This document shows, piece after piece, positions 8,918 to 18,478 of a DNA stretch of 64,000 nucleotides (the stretch's first letter is position 1; every line of letters starts with the position of its first letter). Location of the stretch: positions 3,968,001 to 4,032,000 of the forward strand of contig JAPFFF010000007.1 of assembly GCA_039105265.1 (NCBI GenBank), in the 5' to 3' direction. The notes beneath the pieces are model-generated. The model was not told the DNA's origin. It saw nothing but the letters and a program-made list of their open reading frames with translations, and searched no databases. The DNA is from Tritrichomonas musculus. Lineage: Eukaryota > Parabasalia > Tritrichomonadida > Tritrichomonadidae. A program made the position numbers and the translations under genes.

Positions 8918-10972
8918 TTAGATTAGTCCGTAATGTTTGAGAAGCGCGTCTGGTTTCGGTTCATGTCCTCTAAATTTAACAAAAAGTTTCATTGGGTCTT
9001 CGCTTCCGCCCATTTCGAGAATATTTTTTCTGAATGATAAAGCAGTTTCCTTGTCAAACACTCCTTTTTCTTTGAACAACTCATATGCATCTGTATCAAG
9101 GACTTCTGCCCATGTATATGTGTAATAACCAGATGCATACATATCACTTCCAAAAATGTGCTTGAAGTAAGTACTGTGGTATCTAAATTCAATTTCATGT
9201 GGCATTTCTAATTCATTGACAATTTTTTTCTCAAATTCTAATATATCAATTTTATCAATTTCTTCTTTTGTTAGTAATCCATATTTTAAGTCTAGATAAG
9301 CAGCAGAAACTAATTCAGCATTGCGAAATCCGGCATTATGGTGTGGTGATAAAATAAGCTTTTGGATTAATTCATCAGGAATTTGGTTACCTGATTCAAA
9401 ATGGTGCGCATATTCCTTCAATAGTTCGGGTTCAATTGCCCAATGCTCATTGATTTGAGAGGGAAGTTCAACAAAATCACGATCAACTGAAGTTCCAGAT
9501 TGAGATATATATTTAGCGCGAGAGAGCATACCATGAAGTGCATGTCCAAATTCATGGAACATTGTCTGTGCATCATCAAGTGTAAGCAATGATGTTGAGC
9601 CTGGTGTTGGCTTTTCAAAATTGGCAACATTATAGATTATAGGGCGATGAGCTTTATTGTTGGAGTCAACATAAGATTTCTTCATTTCATCCATCCATGC
9701 TCCTTGACGCTTTGTTGAGCGGGTAAAGTAATCTGACATAAAAATAGCAAGATGTTTTTTATTTTCATCAAAAACTTCGTATACTTTGACATCAGGATGA
9801 TATTTAGGAGCATCTGGTATTTCTTTAAAAGTAAGGCCATATAAACGATTAGCAAGGCTGAAAATTCCTTTTCTAACTGAATCAACCGAAAAGTAAGGAC
9901 GAATAATACTTTCGTTAAGATTATATTTTTGTAAACGAACTTTTTCAGAATAAAAGTAATAGTCCCACGGCTCTATTTTGAAATTAAGATTTTCTTTATC
10001 AACAATAGATTGCATTTCAGCAACTTCCACGTCAACTTTTTTGGCAGCTGGTTTCCAAACTTGTAATAAAAGATTAATAGCATTTTGAGGAGTTTTAGCC
10101 ATTACATGCTCAAGTTGATATGATGCAAAGTTAGAGAATCCTAAAAGATGTGCTTTTTCGTAACGAGTTTTTAGGATATCAATGATAATTGGAATATTGT
10201 TATACTTGCCAGAAGATGCAAGGGATGTGTATCCACGATACATCTGACGACGAAGTTCACGGTCCTCTGCATATTGAAGTACAGCCAATCGTACTGGTGC
10301 ATGAAGAGTAAATGCCCATTTGCCTTCATTACCTCGGCTTTTTGCTTCTTCTGCGGCATTTGATATGGTTGACGATGGCAGACCTTTCAAGCGACCATGA
10401 TCATCTATAATGATGGCAAATTCATTTGTTGCATTAAGGAGGTTTTTGTTAAATTTGAGAGAAAGATCAGTAAGTTTTAAATTCAGATTTTGTAGTTTTT
10501 GTTTATCAGAATCTGATAAAAGTGCGCCATTACGAACAAATGATTTATATTTTTTCTCTACAAGAAGACGTTGAGCTGTGTCATAACCAAGATTTTCTTG
10601 ATTGTCATAGAGATGCTTAATACGAGTAAAAAGTCGATCGTTCATTGAAACTTCATCATTGAACTTTGATACCATTGGGCTAATTGTTTCATCAAGAGCA
10701 ATGAGTTCTGGTGTAGAGTCAGCTTCTATCAAGCAGTAAAAAACATTGTTAACCTTGTAAAGAGTTTCTGCACCATGATCTAAAGCTAATAGAGTGTTTT
10801 CAAATGTTGGTGTTTCAGCATTATTGACAATTTTTTCTATGTTTGCACGAGCTTCTTCAATCCCTTTTGTAAATGCTGGCAAAAAATCGTCATTTTTTAT
10901 TTGATCAAATGGAGGGATTTCAAATTCCGTATTATACGGTTTAAAAAAAGGGTTGACATGGGCTTGATTCAT
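8918..10972 (-). CDS. dcp: Peptidyl-dipeptidase Dcp-like M3 zinc metallopeptidase
   Basis: A 684-residue M3-family peptidase that should release dipeptides or cut short peptides in the cytosol. The zinc site is HEFGH (H473, E474, H477), with the third ligand at E502 in DFVELPSQ, the standard 25-residue spacing of thimet-type enzymes. The start (NPFFKPYNTEFEIPPFDQI) and the C-terminus (GYYTYTW, SEDPMKLFVKFRGHEP) follow bacterial Dcp over the full length of about 680 residues, and no targeting peptide is visible. The match is to bacterial Dcp/oligopeptidase A rather than to animal thimet oligopeptidase, which suggests lateral transfer from bacteria into the trichomonad lineage. The ATG at 10972 agrees with the family N-terminus. 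Confidence 0.92.
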   Translation of the reverse strand: MNQAHVNPFFKPYNTEFEIPPFDQIKNDDFLPAFTKGIEEARANIEKIVNNAETPTFENTLLALDHGAETLYKVNNVFYCLIEADSTPELIALDETISPMVSKFNDEVSMNDRLFTRIKHLYDNQENLGYDTAQRLLVEKKYKSFVRNGALLSDSDKQKLQNLNLKLTDLSLKFNKNLLNATNEFAIIIDDHGRLKGLPSSTISNAAEEAKSRGNEGKWAFTLHAPVRLAVLQYAEDRELRRQMYRGYTSLASSGKYNNIPIIIDILKTRYEKAHLLGFSNFASYQLEHVMAKTPQNAINLLLQVWKPAAKKVDVEVAEMQSIVDKENLNFKIEPWDYYFYSEKVRLQKYNLNESIIRPYFSVDSVRKGIFSLANRLYGLTFKEIPDAPKYHPDVKVYEVFDENKKHLAIFMSDYFTRSTKRQGAWMDEMKKSYVDSNNKAHRPIIYNVANFEKPTPGSTSLLTLDDAQTMFHEFGHALHGMLSRAKYISQSGTSVDRDFVELPSQINEHWAIEPELLKEYAHHFESGNQIPDELIQKLILSPHHNAGFRNAELVSAAYLDLKYGLLTKEEIDKIDILEFEKKIVNELEMPHEIEFRYHSTYFKHIFGSDMYASGYYTYTWAEVLDTDAYELFKEKGVFDKETALSFRKNILEMGGSEDPMKLFVKFRGHEPKPDALLKHYGLI

Positions 10973-11792
10973 AAATTTTCAAGATAAAATATAAAGATAA
11001 ATTTGAAATATTTTCTGTGTTTTACATCATTTATAGCTTATTAAAAAGTTTCTATCGTGTAACTGACTACTTTTTAAAATGATCAAATATATCCATCATT
11101 TTAAGGATTTCCTTTGGTAAAAATTATTATTAAATTATAATTTGACTTTATATATAATATAGCAAGTTTTCAGACTTATTTTTATACATTGATCTTTATC
11201 AGCAAAAAACTAAATTGTATGATATGTATTTGATTCAGCTGATTTATTTATATGGTTTATTTATGGAAAATCATTAAGAATGTAAGTCTCTGATACAAAT
11301 TTAAAATTTCGTAAATTCAATGAAAATTTTAATTGTTTCAATCCTCATAATTCTTCTGAAAAAATAAATATTCGGTTTTTGTGAAAACCACTTTTCAATA
11401 GTATTTTGTGATGTGACCAGTGGTTTAATAGAATATTTCAAATAATTGTTTTTATTTATGAATTTTTCAGAATATCGATATTTTCAATATTCACAAAACA
11501 GCTTTTTAAATAACAATTTTAAATTTTTGTATATTTAACAAAAATAAAAAATCATAAAATGGAATTATTAAATTATATAATAATACTATTATGATATTAT
11601 CCTATAAAAAACTTATGCTTGATTATTTTTTATTAGGTATTCAATATTTCAACTATCAATTAAATAATTTCCTCTTAATATAGAAATTTTTTATCAAATT
11701 TTCTTAAATTTTAAAAATATCGACAATTGAATATTTTTTTTATTTTATAAGAAAATTTGAATATAGATAAAATCATTTCTTTTTTAGATCAG
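10973..11792. other. AT-rich intergenic DNA
   Basis: About 820 bp between divergent genes, containing the 5' flank of the peptidase gene. No ORF, RNA gene or repeat was recognised. Confidence 0.5.
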
Positions 11793-12026
11793 ATGGATAA
11801 ATCATACCAACAATCCCAATCTCAGAGCAAATGCTTCACAGTCGACCCTTCTACTATTGGTCAACAACTTCAGCGACCATCTGCTCATCATAATACTACA
11901 GCTTTTGGAAACAATTTCCCAAACAGATCTTTCTTTGTAGCAAAAACAGCTTTAAATGCTCAAAATAATTCAATTTTTCTTAATATGGCATCATGCCGAC
12001 CTTTAGATATACCTGTTTTAGTGTGA
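11793..12026 (+). CDS. Small hypothetical protein, 77 residues
   Basis: The first ATG of this frame is at 11793; an upstream TTG at 11757 would add 12 residues but is an unlikely start in a eukaryote. The base composition is much more balanced than in the flanks, and the product is polar, with Gln/Ser/Asn-rich parts (SYQQSQSQS, then TIGQQLQRPSAHH) and a neutral C-terminus. This looks like a real short gene rather than translated spacer. No domain is recognised. It converges on the WD40 gene, with about 180 bp between the two stops. Confidence 0.5.
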   Translation: MDKSYQQSQSQSKCFTVDPSTIGQQLQRPSAHHNTTAFGNNFPNRSFFVAKTALNAQNNSIFLNMASCRPLDIPVLV

Positions 12027-12206
12027 ACTAACAAACGGTTATTTTTATATAATGTTTGAAATTTTACATAGAAAATAAATGCAAAAATTTGTTTTAACAT
12101 ATGTAATTAGTAAAGATAGTAAGAGATTTGCTTAATTTTTACATTTTACTTTTTATTATTATTATTATTAGTTATTATTTATATAAATCACAAAAAAGAT
12201 TAGGAA

Positions 12207-15104
12207 TTAAGATTGATCTACATACGATGTGTTGAAATATTGGATAGCGAACCCAAAAACTACGAATCCATCTTTAACGAACTCACAAGATATTCCATCT
12301 GGTACTGATACCAAATACTTTATCGACCTAATTAAATTAAATGTTTTCAAATCAATAATGTAAATAATAGCCTTCTGATCATAGCTAAATGATAAGATTT
12401 TAATTTCATTATCATGAACTTCGATAGCAAGTGCCTTTGCTCCTCCAGCATGACTCTTTTGGATATTTAGGCATTCGATCATATTAAAATCAGAATCAAT
12501 TTTATGTTCCAAATTCCAAATTCTAACAGTACCGTCATCCCCTGCTATTACAGAATAAAATAAATCATTAAAAGCAAAAGATCTGATGCAATGAATACCG
12601 CAATTGAGTAGTTTTTGTGTATATTTTTTTATATCATTATCATTGAAAAACCAATAAGCATCGCCTGTTGAAGTTGAAACTGATACAACTTCTTTATCTC
12701 CATATCTAGTACAGTTGCAAGAAACAGGAACTCCCTTAGTATCTATTTTTTCAATAAATTTGAGATTGTTCTCTGTCAAAGAATAATCATATACTCGGAT
12801 TGATGCATCACTCATCCCAATGAATAACTTTCTTTCAGATGTCAAAGTCATTGATGTTACTCTGAGCTTATAAATTTTATTATTGTCACCTACTTCAAAT
12901 ATATTTAATCTAAATAATTTGTCATCATCAGTAAGTTTCCATACGTAAAGATATTCTTTTGATCCTCCCGCAAATAATAAAGAATCTTTTTCATGAAAAC
13001 AAACGGCATGAGTTCCAGAATCGACAGCCTGAAGAGATTCAACGCATCTGATCTCTCCATTAATTATCCGCCACAACTTAACATCTCTATCGCAACCACC
13101 TGTTGCAATTAAATCATCGTTTCCTTTAATCAGTTTATCCATGCATAATCCTCTTAATCCATGGAATGAAACACCAGTTGAAAATGCAGGAATACTAGGT
13201 ACATCAGATTGAACGTGAACAATAGATTTTTCAATCCAGGCAACGCTATATGATTTATTGCTTGTGAATTTAATTGATAACTTATCTGATTGACTAATAA
13301 GTGGGTTTTGAGATACCATTGTTTGTGTTTCAATATCCCATAATGCAATTCCTTCTTTTGTAAAAACGGATACAATTGGTCTTTCAGAATAAAGATGGTC
13401 CTTATTTTCATTTTCATTTTGAAAATAATCATTATTTATAGAATCTATTCCTGCTGTTGCTTTGCATTGGGCAGCAATTCTCCAAGAAGATTTCAAGCGC
13501 CATTCACCCTGACATTCACCAAGGATAGATACTGTTCCATCTGTCCGTCCTGCACAATAAATGTAATCTCCACAAAATACCATTCCACGAAATCCATCAG
13601 TAGACGCGGATTGTATAAGAAATGAACTATTTAGCAGCAAAAGATCATCACTAAAGCATAAAACAACGACACGAGCAGAATGAGATCCAAAACAAATAAT
13701 TGGCTTTGTTAGATGAGCGCACATCGCTTTAGGTGGCTTTTTAATATAATCAGATATTGATAAAGAAATTTTTTCAATTCCATCAAAGTCGTAAATTCGT
13801 ATGTTATTATCGCTATATGCAGCTACAAGGAAATTTTTACTAATTGCAAGGGACCAAGCAGAACAATTATTCGGAAATTCAAACACTTTTGATAAGTATT
13901 CATTGTCAATACCTCCTTCTTGATTTTTTTTTGATATTATTTGTAATAAATAATGATGATGGCTTTCTGAAGCACCAAATATAATATTTTGATATGACTG
14001 CATTAGATACCATTTTTTGTATTTATCTCCAACAAGCATTTCTCGTCGACTTGGTAGTGAAATGATGGAGCCACCAAGAGTTCCGATAATTACTTCTCCG
14101 TTTTGAGCAATGGCAAGTGAGAATGGTGTTAATGGATCTTTTTTCTTTTTTGTACTATCTTTAACGGAACTGTCTGATGCTAATGGTAGAATATTATAAG
14201 GAACTATATCTGGCTGTTTGCCAAATAATGTAAAATGACGTAGAAGGCAATTTTGGCCAGCGGTTATTACTTCGTCTCCTCTTGATACAAGAGCCGTAAT
14301 GTTTTTTATACGGTGTAGGTGGAAAGTGTAGTTTTGAATATCTTCTGTGTTTGAATTATCGCTTTGATTATTCGATGACTTTATGAGATGGATGCAGCCA
14401 TCTTCTCCGAATGAAATTGGTCCTATCGGTAAAATTTTACAGCCCCAAACGCGTGATGGATAATCTTGTGATATCCATATTGTTGTAATTTTATTATTTA
14501 CAAATTTAAATAGCCCACAAGCTCTATATTCAAATGCTGCTAAAATTTGATGATTTTCTTTGTTGAAATCAAGTCCAAAAACTGTTCCATAGCTAGTTTC
14601 TTTCATAATTTCGTTTTGAGAATCAGGTAGAATAATAGAGATGCATCCGAATGAATCGCCAGATATAAACATGTCATAATTAACGATAAACGCTGAAGTG
14701 ACAATTTTCCATACTTTTGGTTGGTGAATCAATATTTTATCTGACATTCGACAAAACTGGCCGTGATGAAGAACTATGGACAAAGAAATGATTTCTTCTG
14801 ATGTTTGTTCATCATCAATTGATGCTGAAAGTATGTAGTCCTCAAATTCTTCTGATTTAATTTCATTGTATGTATTGAAGTTTGAATTAAAAGAGAGTAT
14901 TTTTAGGATGTTTGATGCGTATGCAATGACATATCTATTTTTTTCGGTAATACCTACAATCCTTGTTGTGATGGGAAAAATTAAATGCTCAGCTATGAAA
15001 AAATCGTTTTTGTAAATACGAATATATGGTCCAACACCAACATAGTAATAATCTGGTGAAATTTTAGAAAATTCAATTGCTGAAGGTCCAAAAACAAGAG
15101 ACAT
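12207..15104 (-). CDS. Large WD40-repeat protein, WDR6/Trm734-like
   Basis: The ATG at 15104 gives 965 residues; a TTG seven codons upstream is ignored. The whole protein is made of WD40-like blades ending in IRIYK, IRIYDF, VKLWRI, LYVWKL, IRVYDY and VRIWNLE, enough for two or three beta-propellers. The N-terminal pattern (GVGPYIRIY, then YPSRVWGCKILPIGPISFGEDGCIHLI, then HRIKNITAL) is like WDR6/Trm734, the scaffold that partners a methyltransferase for tRNA 2'-O-methylation, and the length is close. No catalytic motif is expected. WD40 is certain; the WDR6 assignment is a by-eye inference, and another multi-propeller scaffold is possible. Confidence 0.7.
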   Translation of the reverse strand: MSLVFGPSAIEFSKISPDYYYVGVGPYIRIYKNDFFIAEHLIFPITTRIVGITEKNRYVIAYASNILKILSFNSNFNTYNEIKSEEFEDYILSASIDDEQTSEEIISLSIVLHHGQFCRMSDKILIHQPKVWKIVTSAFIVNYDMFISGDSFGCISIILPDSQNEIMKETSYGTVFGLDFNKENHQILAAFEYRACGLFKFVNNKITTIWISQDYPSRVWGCKILPIGPISFGEDGCIHLIKSSNNQSDNSNTEDIQNYTFHLHRIKNITALVSRGDEVITAGQNCLLRHFTLFGKQPDIVPYNILPLASDSSVKDSTKKKKDPLTPFSLAIAQNGEVIIGTLGGSIISLPSRREMLVGDKYKKWYLMQSYQNIIFGASESHHHYLLQIISKKNQEGGIDNEYLSKVFEFPNNCSAWSLAISKNFLVAAYSDNNIRIYDFDGIEKISLSISDYIKKPPKAMCAHLTKPIICFGSHSARVVVLCFSDDLLLLNSSFLIQSASTDGFRGMVFCGDYIYCAGRTDGTVSILGECQGEWRLKSSWRIAAQCKATAGIDSINNDYFQNENENKDHLYSERPIVSVFTKEGIALWDIETQTMVSQNPLISQSDKLSIKFTSNKSYSVAWIEKSIVHVQSDVPSIPAFSTGVSFHGLRGLCMDKLIKGNDDLIATGGCDRDVKLWRIINGEIRCVESLQAVDSGTHAVCFHEKDSLLFAGGSKEYLYVWKLTDDDKLFRLNIFEVGDNNKIYKLRVTSMTLTSERKLFIGMSDASIRVYDYSLTENNLKFIEKIDTKGVPVSCNCTRYGDKEVVSVSTSTGDAYWFFNDNDIKKYTQKLLNCGIHCIRSFAFNDLFYSVIAGDDGTVRIWNLEHKIDSDFNMIECLNIQKSHAGGAKALAIEVHDNEIKILSFSYDQKAIIYIIDLKTFNLIRSIKYLVSVPDGISCEFVKDGFVVFGFAIQYFNTSYVDQS

Positions 15105-17233
15105 TTTTAAGAAAAATGTTTTCAATGATTACTTGTCCACTTGCATTTAAAAATGATGTAAATAAAATATGATTTATAGCAAGATATAATAAGTATAAAG
15201 CGTTTTAATATTGTAATTTGTTCATAAAAGCAAAAACTATTTATAATTACATGTTAAACTTTCAAAAAATTAATGTATTAAATAGATCTTTGAAATAGGC
15301 TTGTTATATCAAATTCTTAAGATCGTTAATTGATTCACTTTCTGATATCGATAAATAAAATATATACTGATACTGGAGATCAATATCAAAGATCGAGATT
15401 TTTTTCTCGCTCTAGATATCAAAAATATCAATAAAACTTTTTGATAAAAATATATTCGTAATTAAATCTCAAATATATCATTAAAAAGCATGTATTCTTT
15501 GTTTTTAACATTAAAATAAACATCAATTAAATATACTATTTATTTTTAAATATTTTATAATAAGAAAAGCTAATAACAAAAAGAGATAAATCCGTTAGAA
15601 ATCTCGATGTTAGATTTTTAAAACTAAAATATGAGAATCAGAAGCAAAAAAGTGAGATTTTTGATTTCAATTATAAAAAATAACAATACCACTATGAACT
15701 TTATGAATAAAAACTGTTTTTATGACATGTGGTGACTCCCAACTCCAAGCTTTCACCGAAAAAATGTGTTTTCGATTAAATCTTGTGCTTAAAGCTACCT
15801 TTCTTTATAGTATTTGCTGGTAAATTTATTTTTAGTAAGTCAATAATATATTTAATCAATGTTGATTTTGAAGTAATGGCTATCTCATTACTATAAATTT
15901 AGCATTAACAGTATCATGACTCACATTAAACCTTTTTGTACTACAGAAAAGAAAGCAAAAGATAAATAAGGAAGATAACTTATTCGATATCAAAAGAAAT
16001 GAAGTCTAGTAAGATGAGTTTTTGTGATAGGGATTAAGTTTAATGCCAAAACTGATTTTGGTTTTAACAGCTGTTATTATAGCTAGAACTGTTATGATAT
16101 CTTATTCATTGCAAATTGAATGAATGAATAGATGGTATTTCCTTTTTCAGGTAATATGAAAATAGTAATATAATTGTAAGATTACTTAAGATAGTTAGGC
16201 TGTCTATTATTTATACTAAGATTCCTTTTAAAAAAAGTTTTCAACAAGTTTCATTGCTATTTCATATACATTTATATGAAACTGAAAATATTCGCTCAAG
16301 AGATTTGAACTCAAGACACAAAATCATGGAGAATATCTTTTAAACACAGTAATTTTAGTTAACGCGTTTTCATAATTACTGTGAGGATCTTGGTTAACTG
16401 TTTTCTGTATTCAAATTATTATCTATATTTCTCATTTCCAAAAAATTAAGTTATTCGCCATATCTTTGATTTTCAATTACATCATCTACAGTTCTTGTTC
16501 GGTTTGAAGAACTCATAGCATTAATTAAATCATCTAAAAGTTTGTTCTCTCCGAAATCTATCTTCCATATACAAATTCAATTATTTTGATGAGGAGAGAT
16601 TCATGAATTCTCATTGCTAAAAATGGAACAAAGTGAATGTGGGTTGAAATGAACCGCTCCCATAGTTATGATCCTTACATTTGCAAAATTTTTACTCCAG
16701 TAAAATTCAAAATATAATTATAGAGAGTTACTCGCCAGATAAGTTTAGAATATATATATATGCAGACGATTTAACTTTGTTTCAGAGAGCAATTGTCGAG
16801 TTAACAACTAAGAAAGATAATAAAATCCGTAACACTCTGTTCCATTGTAATCCAAATGCTAGTAACTTCGATTCCAGATCTTTAAATGAAGATATCCCAC
16901 AAGATAATAAACGATTCACGAAACTCAATGATATGCTCTGGAATGAAACTAGAACAGTTTCATGAAAGAAGAATGAAGAAGAAAGTCAATATACATAAAA
17001 GTTTATGTATTACGATCCAAATACCAAATTGCTTATATATGCAATATTATGAAGTCGTCAAATGACATAGAACACAGGTAATGCACTATATATTGCCCAG
17101 CATAGTTAATCAATTAATGAGGATATTATTGGAATGAATATATTGATGGATGAAGATGAAATGAAAGCATTCATGTCACATTTTCTTTAAAATAATTTAA
17201 CTTTAGTATTTCAACTCTTTTGAGAGTTTATAA
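15105..17233. other. 2.1-kb AT-rich intergenic region, no confident gene
   Basis: It contains a frame at 16681-16965 (94 codons) that opens with TTG and has no upstream ATG. Its composition is somewhat gene-like, so it could be a gene remnant, but no family is recognised. A GAGTTCAAATCTC block on the minus strand near 16300 looks like a tRNA T-arm, but no full cloverleaf could be drawn. The rest is simple AT-rich sequence. Confidence 0.4.
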
Positions 17234-17315
17234 GGTAGCTTGGCCGAGTGGTCTAAGGCGATGGATTCAAGTCCCATTACCAAAAGGTGCCTGGGTTCGA
17301 ACCCCAGAGCTACCA
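17234..17315 (+). tRNA. tRNA-Leu (anticodon CAA)
   Basis: A complete type II cloverleaf of 82 bases. The acceptor arm is GGTAGCT/AGCTACC with discriminator A. The D-arm is GCC...GGC with the TGGCCGAGTGGTCTAAGGCG signature of Leu tRNAs. The anticodon loop is TTCAAGT with anticodon CAA, decoding TTG. There is a short variable arm (ACC-AAAA-GGT), and the T-arm is CTGGG-TTCGAAC-CCCAG. The last anticodon-stem pair (A with C) is a mismatch. No intron is present, and CCA is not encoded. The A and B boxes are intact. Confidence 0.93.
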
Positions 17316-17323
17316 TTTTTTTT
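17316..17323 (+). terminator. RNA polymerase III T-run terminator
   Basis: Eight consecutive T residues directly after the tRNA discriminator base, the usual Pol III stop signal. Confidence 0.85.
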
Positions 17324-17384
17324 CATTATTAATAAATTAAGAATAAATAATATATTTTTAATACAAACAAAAAATACTCACAAA

Positions 17385-18113
17385 TCAATTATTAGCTTGC
17401 TGGATTTCAATCTCAGAGTCAAGGCGATTAATCTCGTTTTCTTCATCTTCAATATTTTTTTGCAAAATCTGGATTGAAAATTCCATTACGAATTTTGCAT
17501 GTTCAATTTGTTCATCACTTGGCTGTGAATCATTCTTCTCTAAGTTTTCTTTAGCTATCCTATTTCTTTCTTCTTGAATTGCAATATCTCTCTCAAGTTG
17601 TATGATTGTCTTTTGATTTCGGGCAACCGTTTCTGGTGAAAACGTTTTTATAGTTTGGTCAAGGTTTTCACATGATTCTTTAACCTTCACATCAATCTGT
17701 CTTTTTAATTCAGTAAGGCGTTGAAGTTCTTCGTATATAATAACAATCTCTTCTTGCATCTCTGTTATTTTTGCAACACTATCACTTTGAAGAAGAGAGG
17801 TTATTTCGTTTCTTTTCTTTTGATTGTAGTTTTCTAGCTCTTTAATTTCTTTCGAGAGAGAATTTTTCGAAACTTTGGGATTTGGAACATAATTGGTTTG
17901 AGAATTTTTTTCAATATCCATAAGTGCAACAATTTTATTTTTTAAAAGATTTTTTTCTCGAATTAGCGCTTGGAGTTCTTGTTTCATTGAAAAAATATCT
18001 TCTTCAGTAACTATTTGATTTTTTCGACCTGATTTCATCCATGGATCATTATTCAATGCTGGTGATAGCTTTTGTTGAAAGTCTGGAACTCTCGCTGATA
18101 AAGCTCTTTTCAT
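17385..18113 (-). CDS. Coiled-coil protein of unknown function
   Basis: A 242-residue protein starting at ATG 18113. The N-terminal 40 residues are non-helical and basic (ARVPDFQQKL, DPWMKSGRKN). The remaining roughly 200 residues are heptad-rich charged helix (IFSMKQELQALIREKNLLKNKI, ITEMQEEIVIIYEELQRLTELKRQIDV, IQLERDIAIQEERN) and should form a long coiled coil. Such proteins in trichomonads are often cytoskeletal or axonemal, but nothing here proves that. Its stop lies only about 60 bp beyond the tRNA terminator on the opposite strand. Confidence 0.75.
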   Translation of the reverse strand: MKRALSARVPDFQQKLSPALNNDPWMKSGRKNQIVTEEDIFSMKQELQALIREKNLLKNKIVALMDIEKNSQTNYVPNPKVSKNSLSKEIKELENYNQKKRNEITSLLQSDSVAKITEMQEEIVIIYEELQRLTELKRQIDVKVKESCENLDQTIKTFSPETVARNQKTIIQLERDIAIQEERNRIAKENLEKNDSQPSDEQIEHAKFVMEFSIQILQKNIEDEENEINRLDSEIEIQQANN

Positions 18114-18478
18114 AATTATGAAAAATTGACATAAATCAACTTTTTGATAAATAGATGATTATAAACGTATATAAGAATAAACTCAGGATTTTCAAGTTCT
18201 ATAAGTCTAAATCAATTATTTTCTTTATTTATATCTTTTCTTTCAAAAAAAATTTCAATATCAGAATTGATTACACTTTTTTGAGTTTTCCTCTCTCAAA
18301 AAGTGTACATTCAAGATATTTTCTGATTAATTAATTGAAAAGTTCTGGACAAATATATATTGAATGAAAAAAAATATATATCCATCTGATGAATACAAGA
18401 GCTATAAATTAGACAATAGCAAAATCAAATGAGAGTATATATATTTTAAATAAGAAAGATTCAACATAAGTTTAAAAT
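18114..18478. other. Short AT-rich spacer between two minus-strand genes
   Basis: About 365 bp containing the 3' end of the acyl-CoA synthetase transcript and the promoter of the coiled-coil gene. Immediately upstream of the coiled-coil ATG there are TCA-containing motifs (GTCAATTTTTCATAATT). No gene was seen. Confidence 0.5.

Noticed and set aside
16270-16380. tRNA-like T-arm on the minus strand near 16300
   Set aside because: GAGTTCAAATCTC is T-arm-like, but no anticodon arm or acceptor pairing could be drawn.
16681-16965. 94-codon plus-strand frame in the 15-17 kb gap
   Set aside because: No ATG until near its end; possibly a remnant but no family or start supports a gene call.
17220-17477. 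85-codon frame over the tRNA
   Set aside because: It is the translation of the tRNA gene itself and its flanks.
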